DNA of 36,457 nucleotides, from assembly GCA_013152225.1 (NCBI GenBank), contig JAADGR010000378.1, positions 1 through 36,457 on the forward strand, in the 5' to 3' direction. The notes below the pieces were generated by a model. It worked only from the letters and a program-made list of their open reading frames with translations. It did no database searches and had not been told where the DNA came from. The DNA comes from Calditrichota bacterium (GTDB taxonomy: Bacteria; Zhuqueibacterota; Zhuqueibacteria; Residuimicrobiales; Krinioviventaceae). Shown piece after piece: positions 17,475-25,107 of the stretch (position 1 is the stretch's first letter; each line of letters starts with the position of its first letter). Position numbers and translations under genes: made by a program.

Positions 17475-17801
17475 ATGTCCACACCCATAGATGTGCCCCA
17501 AAACATAAATATCCAGGTTCCCCATATTGAAAAAGTTGTACAACCGACCAGACCCGAACCCGGCAATAATTCTTCAAATCAATCCCAGTTGGAAACAAAA
17601 ACCGGACACGAGGACGAGCACCAGAAAATTAAAGACCGGAAGCAAAAGAAACGTCGTCGGGATCGATTTGAGAAAAGCGCCGACAATGGCGAACCCAAAC
17701 CGTCTGGCGAACAGGAACCGGTTCAAAGTTATGACAACGAAAATGATTTTCCGCAAACGAGTCTTCCTGAAATTGGCCGCAATATAGATTTGTCCGCCTA
17801 A
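17475..17801 (+). CDS. Small charged, probably disordered protein downstream of fliA
   Basis: Not recognised. The 108-residue product begins at ATG 17475, with GGAGGG at 17462-17467 as ribosome site, 23 nt after fliA. It is hydrophilic throughout, rich in Glu, Lys, Gln, Asn and Pro, with a basic patch (KDRKQKKRRRDRF at about residues 55-67) and no membrane segment. The short C-terminus SLPEIGRNIDLSA is the only part that looks conserved-like. FlgM was considered, but the FlgM helices and basic C-terminal signature are absent. Good ribosome site and tight spacing argue it is a real gene of the fliA operon. Confidence 0.7.
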   Translation: MSTPIDVPQNINIQVPHIEKVVQPTRPEPGNNSSNQSQLETKTGHEDEHQKIKDRKQKKRRRDRFEKSADNGEPKPSGEQEPVQSYDNENDFPQTSLPEIGRNIDLSA

Positions 17802-17849
17802 GATGTTTTGAAACGATTTTGTGCAAGCAGGTAAGAACTATCCTTTCAG

Positions 17850-17864
17850 GGGAAAATATTTCCC
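17850..17864 (+). terminator. Possible weak terminator hairpin after the fliA operon
   Basis: GGGAAA (17850-17855), loop ATA, TTTCCC (17859-17864) is a perfect 6-bp hairpin 48 nt after the last stop of the fliA block. The following bases (ATTCTTAAAA) form only a poor U-tract; a T-run occurs later, near 17892. It may end or attenuate the upstream unit. Termination activity is uncertain. Confidence 0.35.
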
Positions 17865-17945
17865 ATTCTTAAAAACTATCCCAAAGAGTCCATTTTTTAT
17901 TCCCCTCCAAGTTATTGATTTTACGACACCGAGAAAGTAGACTGA

Positions 17946-17960
17946 TGGCATATATTTTGA
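17946..17960 (+). promoter_or_regulatory. Candidate sigma-54 promoter of the flgF-flgL block
   Basis: TGGCA (17946-17950), six bases, TTGA (17957-17960) matches the sigma-54 core TGGCAyr-N4-TTGC in geometry (GG-N10-Gx). The deviation is A instead of the strongly conserved C of the -12 GC. A start about 11-12 nt further would give a leader of roughly 35 nt with GGAGG before the TTG of flgF. Rod and ring genes are sigma-54 dependent in several polarly flagellated bacteria. No rpoN or activator gene is in the window. Confidence 0.3.
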
Positions 17961-18004
17961 ATGGTGTGAAATGAAAAGTTTCAGAATTTTTGGAGGTTAA
18001 ATTT

Positions 18005-18709
18005 TTGATTCAGGGATTTCAATTCAGCAAAGACGGCCTTGAGAACAAGAGCCGGGCCATTGAAGTTATTGCCAATAACCTGGCGAATGTGAGCAGCGTT
18101 GGATTTAAACGCAGTGATATGTTTAGTCAGTCATTGCGGGATGCACAAACCAATTCACGTGCCGAACCCATACCGAAAGAATCGATCGATTTTGCTCAAG
18201 GCTCAATTCAGTTGACGGGGAACCCGATGGATTTGGCCATCGAGGGCGATGGGTTTTTCTCTATTGATACAAAAGAAGGCATTCGCTATACGCGTCAGGG
18301 AAATTTCAAGCTCGATAGCGAAGCTTTTCTGACAACACCTGACGGCGATTATGTGCTGGGTAATGGCGGCAGAATCCGTGTTGAAGGAGAGATACGTTTT
18401 TCGGATGACGGCAAAGTTTTTCTCAACGGCGAGGAATCCAATCAGTTGGACATTGTAAGTATCAGCGACAAATCAAAACTTTACCGGGCGGGAAGCGGCT
18501 TGTTTGGCGTGAGTGATGAACGCGTAGTCTTGGAAATGCCCGAGGCCATAAAAATCAGGGCGGGTTCTTTGGAAGCTTCAAATGTGAATGCTATTGAAGA
18601 AATGGTCAAGTTAATTGAAACGTATCGTCAATTTGAAGCAGACCAGAGAGCGTTAAAAGCACAGGATGAATCCCTGAGCAAAGCAGTAAATGATGTGGGC
18701 CGAGTTTAG
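18005..18709 (+). CDS. flgF: Flagellar proximal rod protein FlgF
   Basis: A rod protein of the FlgF/FlgG class, 234 residues. The N-terminal rod signature is AIEVIANNLANVSSVGFKRS, and the centre has GNPMDLAIEGDGFFSIDT and RYTRQGNFKLD. The C-terminus ASNVNAIEEMVKLIETYRQF closes the D0 coiled coil. It is shorter than the neighbouring FlgG and lies directly before it, so FlgF (proximal rod) is preferred. TTG 18005 is 8 nt after GGAGG (17992-17996); the in-frame TTG at 17990 is part of that ribosome site. First gene of the flgF-flgL block. Confidence 0.9.
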   Translation: MIQGFQFSKDGLENKSRAIEVIANNLANVSSVGFKRSDMFSQSLRDAQTNSRAEPIPKESIDFAQGSIQLTGNPMDLAIEGDGFFSIDTKEGIRYTRQGNFKLDSEAFLTTPDGDYVLGNGGRIRVEGEIRFSDDGKVFLNGEESNQLDIVSISDKSKLYRAGSGLFGVSDERVVLEMPEAIKIRAGSLEASNVNAIEEMVKLIETYRQFEADQRALKAQDESLSKAVNDVGRV

Positions 18710-18781
18710 GTCTTTATTTAAGAATATCGGATCTATGCCGATGATTAATAACAGGCGGGAATGATCCCGGAGGGCAATTGA

Positions 18782-19570
18782 ATGGATAAAACTTTAAGAA
18801 CCGCGGCGACCGGTATGCGGGCGCAGCAATTATATATCGATACCATTGCCAATAACCTGGCAAATGTAAATACCACAGGATTTAAAAAGAGTAAAGTCGA
18901 GTTTCAGGATTTACTGTACCAGACAATTCGTCCGGCAGGCGCACAAGTGGCGGAAGGAACAAAAACGCCGACGGAACTTCAGGTTGGTTGCGGGACAAAG
19001 CCGGTTGCAACGACAAAACTGTTTACCCAGGGCGATGTGGTTGCAACGGGAAATTCTCTTGACCTGGCCATTGAAGGTGAAGGTTTTTTTCAATTGCGCA
19101 TGCCCGACGGCACGTATTCCTATTCCCGGGATGGCGCGTTTAAAATATCCCGCGACGGTCAATTGGTCAATTCCGACGGGTATATTCTGGAGCCGGAAAT
19201 AACCCTGCCGCAGGATACCCAAAGTGTCATGATCGGCAGGGATGGTCTGGTTTCGGTTATGGTCTCCGGCACGAATGAAGCGCAAGACCTTGGGCAAATT
19301 GAATTAGCACGGTTTATTAATCCGAGCGGGTTGAAAAACATTGGGCGAAATTTGCTGCAAATGACTTCTCCTTCCGGCGACCCCATTATCGGGACGCCTG
19401 ATTTGGAAGGATTTGGCGGCCTCGGTCAGGGTTATCTCGAAAGTTCAAACGTCGATGTTGTGGAAGAGATGGTCAATATGATCACGGCCCAGCGGGCTTA
19501 TGAGATCAATTCGAAATCGATAAAAACAGCCGATGATATGATGGGGCTGGTGAATAATTTGAAACGGTAG
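18782..19570 (+). CDS. flgG: Flagellar distal rod protein FlgG
   Basis: FlgG builds the distal rod through the P and L rings. At 262 residues it has the exact family length. Family parts: TAATGMRAQQLYIDTIANNL, NVNTTGFKKSKVEFQDLLYQ, GNSLDLAIEGEGFFQLRMPD, YLESSNVDVVEEMVNMITAQ, RAYEINSKSIKTADDMMGLV. GGAGGGCAATTG precedes ATG 18782. flgF lies 72 nt upstream; a heptamer repeat block begins 6 nt after the stop. Confidence 0.97.
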   Translation: MDKTLRTAATGMRAQQLYIDTIANNLANVNTTGFKKSKVEFQDLLYQTIRPAGAQVAEGTKTPTELQVGCGTKPVATTKLFTQGDVVATGNSLDLAIEGEGFFQLRMPDGTYSYSRDGAFKISRDGQLVNSDGYILEPEITLPQDTQSVMIGRDGLVSVMVSGTNEAQDLGQIELARFINPSGLKNIGRNLLQMTSPSGDPIIGTPDLEGFGGLGQGYLESSNVDVVEEMVNMITAQRAYEINSKSIKTADDMMGLVNNLKR

Positions 19571-19575
19571 GAAAA

Positions 19576-19617
19576 CGGTTGATAGTTAATGGTTGAAGGT
19601 TGATGGTTAATAATTGA
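19576..19617 (+). repeat. Heptamer tandem repeat TGGTTRA, 6 copies, before flgA
   Basis: Six consecutive 7-mers of the TGGTTGA/TGGTTAA type with single-base variants (CGGTTGA, TAGTTAA, TGGTTGA, AGGTTGA, TGGTTAA, TAATTGA) fill nearly the whole flgG-flgA gap and end 7 nt before the flgA start. The same family recurs after flgH at 20987-21042. Confidence 0.85.
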
Positions 19618-19624
19618 TGGGAAA

Positions 19625-20398
19625 ATGGGATTGGGACGACTTGAGAAAATAAAATATTATTTGTCGACAGTTTTGTTTGTTTGCAGCTTTTCTGTTTTTG
19701 TGCCCGGATCGATTTCTTTTGCAAAAATTTCTTCCAAAGGGTCAAACTATTCCCAACAGCAAGTCGCTCTGATTAAAATGGCGTTACATCAGTTTGTAAA
19801 AGACCGGGCAAAAGATGAAGGGAAAATTGAAATTGCTCTGGTCTCTGTTCCTGAGAATTTTCCTCCGGGTGTCAAGCCACCGATTACTGTTTCGTGCAGG
19901 AGAAGGGGTGAAATTCTCGGGCGAACGGTTTTTATGATTTCTTTGACAAAAGGAAATGGCCTCCAGTCTTCCTTTCCCGTGGTTGCAAATGTCCGTCGGT
20001 TTCACAAGGTTTTTGTTTTGAATTCTAATGTGTCCCGTCGCCACATTTTAACGGAAAAAGATATTCGGCCTGAAACCCTGGAAGTTACCTGGTCCAGGAG
20101 TGAAAAGCCGGCTGACAATTCTTTCATTATTGGCAAGCGCGCCAAACGGAGGCTGGAAAAGGGACGCATGATTACCCGGTCGATGCTGGAGGATGTGCCT
20201 GTTGTTGAAAGAGGCGAACCCACCAATATGCAAATTCGCTCGAAAAATTTAAACATCACCATGCCTGTAGTGGCATGCCAGGACGGCATTATTGGTGAAG
20301 AAATTAAAGTGAGAAACAAATCAAACGGCGCTTATTACATTGCGCAGGTTCAGGATGCACAAACCGTCATTTTTAAATATAACAAGAGATTGAAATGA
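19625..20398 (+). CDS. flgA: P-ring assembly chaperone FlgA
   Basis: FlgA is a periplasmic chaperone needed for P-ring (FlgI) assembly. The 257-residue product has a Sec signal peptide (hydrophobic core about residues 11-30, likely cleavage after ISFA). The C-terminal half is the SAF-like FlgA domain: SRRHILTEKDIRPETLEV, then GKRAKRRLEKGRMITRSML, then ITMPVVACQDGIIGEEIKVR. The start ATG 19625 lies at the edge of the heptamer repeat and has only the repeat-derived GATGGGA as ribosome site, so TTG 19631 or a later start is possible. It overlaps flgH by 4 nt. Confidence 0.92.
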   Translation: MGLGRLEKIKYYLSTVLFVCSFSVFVPGSISFAKISSKGSNYSQQQVALIKMALHQFVKDRAKDEGKIEIALVSVPENFPPGVKPPITVSCRRRGEILGRTVFMISLTKGNGLQSSFPVVANVRRFHKVFVLNSNVSRRHILTEKDIRPETLEVTWSRSEKPADNSFIIGKRAKRRLEKGRMITRSMLEDVPVVERGEPTNMQIRSKNLNITMPVVACQDGIIGEEIKVRNKSNGAYYIAQVQDAQTVIFKYNKRLK

Positions 20399-20985
20399 AA
20401 AGATTATTGCCTTTATTATCGCCCCTTTACATTATCATTTTGATGATCCCCGTGCCAAGTCAGTGTCAGGCACAGCAAGTTTATGCATCATCTTTGTTTA
20501 CAGATCATCGCGCCAAACAGGTCGGAGATGTTGTCACTATTTTGATCGTTGAATATTCCAGTGCCCAAAGTGAAGCGAACTCCAAATCGAGCAAAATCAG
20601 CGACCATAGTTTTTCGTCGACGGGTGGAGCGAAATCGCTGGCTTATATGCCGCTTTACGGATTGAAAGGACAATTCAAAAACGGGTTTGATAACGGTGCG
20701 TCCACTTCGCGCAAAGGCAGCTTAACCGGCAAAATTACGGCAACAATTACCAAGGTGAATGAGAACGGAAATTTGGTTATCGATGGCCTGCGGGAAGTGA
20801 CGGTAAACGGCGAAAAAGAAAAGATCGGGATTTCCGGCACTGTACGCCCCGAAGATGTTAGAAGCGATAATACGGTCTATTCCTACAATGTTGCCAATGC
20901 GAGAATTCTTTACCAGGGAAAAGGCCTTGTTGATAAAGGACAAAGAGCCGGAATTTTGGATAAATTATTGGGATGGATTTTTTAA
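20395..20985 (+). CDS. flgH: Flagellar L-ring protein FlgH, no canonical lipobox
   Basis: FlgH forms the outer-membrane L ring, and its presence marks a diderm cell. Family parts: SLFTDHRAKQVGDVVTILIV near residues 34-53, GSLTGKITATITKVNENGNL, VIDGLREVTVNGEKEKI, GTVRPEDVRSDNTVYSYNVA and a C-terminus ending GWIF. Length 196 residues. The N-terminal signal sequence is clear, but the only nearby cysteine (C24) has Gln at -1 and Pro at -3, unlike the lipobox of most FlgH proteins; a signal-peptidase-I site after CQA is an alternative. The start overlaps flgA (ATGA). Confidence 0.94.
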   Translation: MKRLLPLLSPLYIIILMIPVPSQCQAQQVYASSLFTDHRAKQVGDVVTILIVEYSSAQSEANSKSSKISDHSFSSTGGAKSLAYMPLYGLKGQFKNGFDNGASTSRKGSLTGKITATITKVNENGNLVIDGLREVTVNGEKEKIGISGTVRPEDVRSDNTVYSYNVANARILYQGKGLVDKGQRAGILDKLLGWIF

Positions 20986-20986
20986 T

Positions 20987-21042
20987 TGGTTGATGGTTGA
21001 TGGTTGATGGTTAATGGTTAATGATTGATGGTTGATGATTGA
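20987..21042 (+). repeat. Heptamer tandem repeat TGGTTRA, 8 copies, after flgH
   Basis: Eight uninterrupted 7-mers: three TGGTTGA, two TGGTTAA, then TGATTGA, TGGTTGA, TGATTGA. They start one base after the flgH stop. Same family as 19576-19617. The period of 7 without spacers excludes a CRISPR array. Confidence 0.92.
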
Positions 21043-21058
21043 ACTGTTCAGTTTCAGG

Positions 21059-21100
21059 TATCAGATATCTGGTATCTGGTATCTGATATTTGGTATCCAA
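21059..21100 (+). repeat. Second heptamer tandem repeat TATCTGG, 6 copies, before flgI
   Basis: Six consecutive 7-mers: TATCAGA, TATCTGG, TATCTGG, TATCTGA, TATTTGG, TATCCAA. They are unrelated in sequence to the TGGTTRA repeat but share the period of 7, and lie 16 nt after it in the same flgH-flgI gap. ATATC/GATAT palindromic elements occur inside. Confidence 0.88.
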
Positions 21101-21141
21101 TAGTGTATGGGATATTCGGAATGTGTTATAGAAAGAAGATT

Positions 21142-22239
21142 ATGAAGCATTCGATTTGTTTTCTGTTTTTGGTATTTTCGTTGAGCACAAGCCAGTTGAG
21201 CGCGGCGACGCGGATTAAGGATTTGGTGGACATTAAAGGCTTACAGTACCGCCAGCTTATCGGTTACAGTCTTGTTATCGGGCTGGACGGCACAGGTGAT
21301 TCGCGCCGCGCTGCAATGACAGTCCAGGCTGTGCGCAACATGCTGACGAAAATGGGGATGAATCTTCCGCAGCACAATTTTAATGTGCGCAATGTGGCTT
21401 CTGTGATCGTGACGGCAAGAGTTTCACCGTTTGCCAAACCCGGAAGTAACGTGGATGTTTCCGTCTCATCGCTTGGAGATGCTTCAAGTCTTGAAGGCGG
21501 TACTCTGTTGTTAGCGCCATTGGCGGGGCCTGGTAATCAGGTCTATGCCCATGCCCAGGGGCCGGTGAGTGTCGGTGGCTTTAGTATTGAAACGATGAGC
21601 GGGGAACGAACAAGAAAAAACTATACTCTCGTTGGTCGTGTTCCCGGTGGAGCAACGATAGAGCGAGAGTTTGAATTCAGTTTTGTACAAGACCAGAAAA
21701 TGGAGATGTTGTTGCGCGAACCGGATTTTACATCTGCAACGCGCATTGCGGATGCAATTAATAATGAGCTTGGCAGTGGTGTGGCAAACGCTGTTGACCC
21801 GGGTCGGGTTGAACTGAAATTGGCCGATCCGACGAAAATAGTGTCGCTTGTTGCGAAGATTGAAGGGTTGGAGGTGGACGCTGATCAAGAGGCGAGGGTT
21901 GTGATAAATGAACGCACGGGCACTGTGGTTGTAGGTCAGCAAGTTCAATTGTCACCCACTGCCGTAGCTCATGGTAATTTGACGATCAAAATAAGTTCCA
22001 TGCCGTATGTTTCGCAACCGCCTGCATTCTCGAACGGTTCGACTGTGGTGGTGCCGCAAACCAGCACACAGATCACGGAAGAAAAGGGTGGCAGTGTTGC
22101 TGTTTTGAAAGGCCAGGCCAGTGTAGAGGACCTTGCTTCCATGCTGAACACTTTGCAGGTTTCACCGAGAGATATTATTGCTATTTTTCAGGCCCTTAAA
22201 GTTGCGGGCGCGTTGCGAGCTAAACTGGTCATAATGTGA
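21142..22239 (+). CDS. flgI: Flagellar P-ring protein FlgI
   Basis: FlgI forms the peptidoglycan-associated P ring. From ATG 21142 it has 365 residues, with a signal peptide ending about LSA before ATRIKDLVDIKGLQYRQLIG. Conserved parts are GYSLVIGLDGTGD, NVRNVASVIVTARVSPFAKP, GSNVDVSVSSLGDASSLEGG, GTLLLAPLAGPGNQVYAHAQG and the end LKVAGALRAKLVIM. The frame is open to 21103, but the upstream residues would spoil the signal peptide; GAAAGAAG at 21131-21138 serves ATG 21142. It follows the two repeat arrays and lies 16 nt before flgJ. Confidence 0.96.
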   Translation: MKHSICFLFLVFSLSTSQLSAATRIKDLVDIKGLQYRQLIGYSLVIGLDGTGDSRRAAMTVQAVRNMLTKMGMNLPQHNFNVRNVASVIVTARVSPFAKPGSNVDVSVSSLGDASSLEGGTLLLAPLAGPGNQVYAHAQGPVSVGGFSIETMSGERTRKNYTLVGRVPGGATIEREFEFSFVQDQKMEMLLREPDFTSATRIADAINNELGSGVANAVDPGRVELKLADPTKIVSLVAKIEGLEVDADQEARVVINERTGTVVVGQQVQLSPTAVAHGNLTIKISSMPYVSQPPAFSNGSTVVVPQTSTQITEEKGGSVAVLKGQASVEDLASMLNTLQVSPRDIIAIFQALKVAGALRAKLVIM

Positions 22240-22255
22240 GAACTCTGGTGCGATA

Positions 22256-23062
22256 ATGAGTCTTCAAGAAATTAAACCCGATTCCGATTATATTCCTGTC
22301 AAAAAGAGTCAGCCAAAGCAGGCGGACCGTGAGCGGCTGCGAAAGATTTGTTCCAATTTTGAGGCGATTTTTGTAGGAAAGCTTTTAAAATCCATGCGCC
22401 AGAGCAGCGGCAACGATTCGCTTTTCGGAGACGGACTGGGAGCGCAAACGTATCAAAGCATGTTCGACTCGAAGCTCTCTGAAAAGATTGCTCAGGATGG
22501 CGGCTTTGGCGTGGGCAGATTGTTATTCAATGAATTGTCTTCGCGCCTTCATTTGTCGGAAGACAAAAAAGAGATGCAGCCGGTCTCATTAAAAAAACTG
22601 GTCATGCCGCCGGCAAAATCTTTTAGCGGGAAACCGATTGAACAAAGCAAGGGCTATCATGAAATTATTAAACAAGCTGCCCAAAAATACAATTTGCCCG
22701 TTCATCTGCTTTATGGCGTTATTGCCCAGGAGTCCAATTGGGACCCCAGGGCGGTGTCCCAAGTCGGTGCAAAAGGGTTAATGCAGCTCATGGACGCTAC
22801 CGCTGCCGACATGGGAGTAAGGAATCCTTTTGATCCGGCGCAAAACATACACGGCGGCGCCAAATATTTACGCCAACAACTGGACCATTTTCAGGGCAAC
22901 GTCGAGTTGGCTCTTGCAGCATATAACGCCGGCCCTGGCAATGTTGAAAAATACGGCGGTGTGCCGCCGTTCAAAGAGACGCAGGATTATGTCGAAAAAG
23001 TGCTTTCGCATTCAAGAAAATACAATCAATTATTAAGTCACATAGAAAGCGAATCCGATTAA
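22256..23062 (+). CDS. flgJ: FlgJ-type rod-binding protein fused to a lytic transglycosylase (SLT) domain
   Basis: FlgJ caps the rod and opens peptidoglycan for it. Residues about 22-100 are the rod-binding domain (KICSNFEAIFVGKLLKSMRQ, then GAQTYQSMFDSKLSEKIAQD). After a linker, residues about 140-260 are an SLT-type lytic transglycosylase: GVIAQESNWDPRAVSQVGAK with catalytic Glu159, GLMQLMDATAADMGV, PFDPAQNIHGGAKYLRQQL and LALAAYNAGPGNVEKYGGVP. Enteric FlgJ carries a GH73 glucosaminidase in this place, so the enzyme half has been exchanged. No signal peptide, as expected for export by the flagellar gate. Length 268. Confidence 0.92.
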   Translation: MSLQEIKPDSDYIPVKKSQPKQADRERLRKICSNFEAIFVGKLLKSMRQSSGNDSLFGDGLGAQTYQSMFDSKLSEKIAQDGGFGVGRLLFNELSSRLHLSEDKKEMQPVSLKKLVMPPAKSFSGKPIEQSKGYHEIIKQAAQKYNLPVHLLYGVIAQESNWDPRAVSQVGAKGLMQLMDATAADMGVRNPFDPAQNIHGGAKYLRQQLDHFQGNVELALAAYNAGPGNVEKYGGVPPFKETQDYVEKVLSHSRKYNQLLSHIESESD

Positions 23063-23066
23063 TTTT

Positions 23067-23612
23067 ATGAATGAACCGATGCCTGAAATTATTGAGAATA
23101 TGCCGACGAAGATTGACGACACTTGGGTTGAGGAACTCATCAGTTTGACTCAGAAAGAAATATGCTCATACCGAATGTTTTTGAACCAGCTCAAAGCGCA
23201 GCAAAATGCCATCATCGACAGAGATGTTCTGCAAATTACCGAAAGCAGAGAACATGCTGAAGAATTTATGAATAATGCCAAGCAAAGCTCTCTCGATAGA
23301 CGCAATAAAATGCAGCATATCAGCGCGCAAATTCGCCCGACAAAAGAACTTCAATCCCTGGAACAAGTTATACCGATTGTGAAAAGACAATACGCTGCGC
23401 GCCTGAATGAGTTGCGAGAAAAACTAAAAAGCGTGTTGAATGAAATAAAAAGCTCAAATCAAATGACTGCTTTTCTTTTGACACAGTCTATAAATTATGT
23501 GAATAAGAATCTACGGTTGATTTATGATGCTGCTGATCAAAGCCAGGCTTATGCGGCGAACGGAGAAATGCAGCATTCAAAAAAATATTCTACGATGGTT
23601 CAAGTCGTCTAG
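23067..23612 (+). CDS. flgN: FlgN-like chaperone for FlgK/FlgL
   Basis: FlgN keeps the hook-filament junction proteins FlgK and FlgL soluble and delivers them to FlhA. The 181-residue product is almost wholly helical, rich in Gln, Lys and Glu, with long amphipathic coiled-coil-like helices (about residues 20-70 and 100-150) and no membrane segment. Sequence identity of FlgN proteins is low, so the call relies on size, helicity and the position between flgJ and flgK/flgL. ATG 23067 has no strong ribosome site and lies 4 nt after flgJ, suggesting coupling. ATG 23079 is an alternative start. Confidence 0.8.
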   Translation: MNEPMPEIIENMPTKIDDTWVEELISLTQKEICSYRMFLNQLKAQQNAIIDRDVLQITESREHAEEFMNNAKQSSLDRRNKMQHISAQIRPTKELQSLEQVIPIVKRQYAARLNELREKLKSVLNEIKSSNQMTAFLLTQSINYVNKNLRLIYDAADQSQAYAANGEMQHSKKYSTMVQVV

Positions 23613-23714
23613 AAATGGTAAAAGAAAAAGTGGACATTTTATCATACCGTTAAAAATATCCTTTACTCTTAAATCAACAGAATCATTCATACAGAAAGAA
23701 ATCAGGAGAATACA

Positions 23715-25085
23715 GTGCCATCAGTAGGTAATTTGATGGAAATTGCGCGGCGTGCTTTGTCAAGTCAGCAGATTGCTTTAACGACGACAGGACATAACAT
23801 TGCCAATGCCAATACGGAAAACTATTCCCGGCAAAGAGTTGAGATACAGCCGACGAATCCATTACAACAATACGAATTTTTTATCGGCACGGGCGCCGAC
23901 GTTAGCGCAATTAAAAGAGTCAGCGACCAGTTCATTAATGCACAATTAAATCAGCAACAGCAATCTCTTGGTTGGTTTGAGACAATGGAATCCAAATATA
24001 CGCAATTGGAAGAAGTGTTTGGTGAACCTTCGGAGGTGGGCTTGAGCGAAGCAATCAACAATCTGTTTGATTCCTGGAACAACTTGGCCAATAACCCTGA
24101 TGATCTGAGCGCCCGGGATATTGTTTTGCATCGTGCGCAAAGTCTGGCACAGCGGTTTAATTCCATATCGGCAAGATTAACAAACATCCAGGACAGTATA
24201 AAGAAAGAATTTTCGAATTCAGTTGACGAATTTAACAGGTTATCCAAACAAGTTGCTGATATTAATTTAAAAATAGTATCAAGAAGCGGAGGTTCTAATT
24301 CTGGTGATCTGCTGGATCAACGAGACATACTTCTCAAACGTATGAGTGAGCTTGCCAACATAAAAATATCCGAAAGTGATAACGGGCAGGTCATGCTCAG
24401 TTTGAACGGAAAAGTTTTTTTGCAAAGAAATAACTATATCGAAATGGAAATGCCGAAGGAAAGCAGTAATCTGTCGGATTTGAAATGGTCGGACAGTAAA
24501 ACGCCGGTAAGCCTGCAAAACGGCATCATGGCAGCCCTGACAAAGTTTCACGATGAGGTCATTCCTGAATCCATCGAAGGGATTGATTCTCTGGCAGTAA
24601 GCATTGCTGAAAATGTTAACAGCATTCATGAGACAGGCTACGGTCTTGACGGCAGCACGAGCAACCGGTTTTTTGATCCGGCAACGACAAATGCTGCAAA
24701 TATAAAGGTTGATCAAAATATTGTTGCCGATGTAAGGAAAATTGCCACATCGAGTGATCTTAATAACGGCAACGGCGATCTTGCGCTTCAGATCAGCCAG
24801 ATTCAGGATAAAAACTTTAGCATTAAAAATAGCATGGCTACTTTTAGTGATTATTTTGCCAACATGATCGCTTCTATTGGAAGCTCAAAGCAGGAAGCGA
24901 CAGCAAACAAACAGGGGCAGCAACTTTTTGTCGGTCAACTCGAGGAAGACCGCCAGGCGATTTCCGGAGTTTCCCTGGACGAAGAGATGACGAATCTTGT
25001 GAATTATCAAAAAGCGTTTCAGGCCGCCGCCCGTCTCGTTACTCTGGCCGACGATCTGGCGGATACTGTGCTGAACATGGTGTGA
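23715..25085 (+). CDS. flgK: Hook-filament junction protein FlgK (HAP1)
   Basis: FlgK is the first hook-associated protein. The N-terminus LMEIARRALSSQQIALTTTG and HNIANANTENYSRQRVEIQP is diagnostic, and the C-terminus SGVSLDEEMTNLVNYQKAFQ, AAARLVTLADDLADTVLNM closes the coiled coil. Length 456 residues, short to normal for the family. The start is GTG 23715, 6 nt after AGGAG (23704-23708). The 102-nt gap to flgN shows no clear promoter. flgL follows after 22 nt. Confidence 0.95.
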   Translation: MPSVGNLMEIARRALSSQQIALTTTGHNIANANTENYSRQRVEIQPTNPLQQYEFFIGTGADVSAIKRVSDQFINAQLNQQQQSLGWFETMESKYTQLEEVFGEPSEVGLSEAINNLFDSWNNLANNPDDLSARDIVLHRAQSLAQRFNSISARLTNIQDSIKKEFSNSVDEFNRLSKQVADINLKIVSRSGGSNSGDLLDQRDILLKRMSELANIKISESDNGQVMLSLNGKVFLQRNNYIEMEMPKESSNLSDLKWSDSKTPVSLQNGIMAALTKFHDEVIPESIEGIDSLAVSIAENVNSIHETGYGLDGSTSNRFFDPATTNAANIKVDQNIVADVRKIATSSDLNNGNGDLALQISQIQDKNFSIKNSMATFSDYFANMIASIGSSKQEATANKQGQQLFVGQLEEDRQAISGVSLDEEMTNLVNYQKAFQAAARLVTLADDLADTVLNMV

Positions 25086-25107
25086 GAAATAGAGGCAAAG
25101 GAAAACA

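Noticed and set aside
17475-17801. Small gene after fliA as the anti-sigma factor FlgM
   Set aside because: It lacks the C-terminal helices and conserved residues of FlgM and ends with an unrelated short motif.
20987-21100. Repeat arrays as a CRISPR
   Set aside because: The units are 7 bp, directly adjacent, with no spacers and no cas genes nearby.
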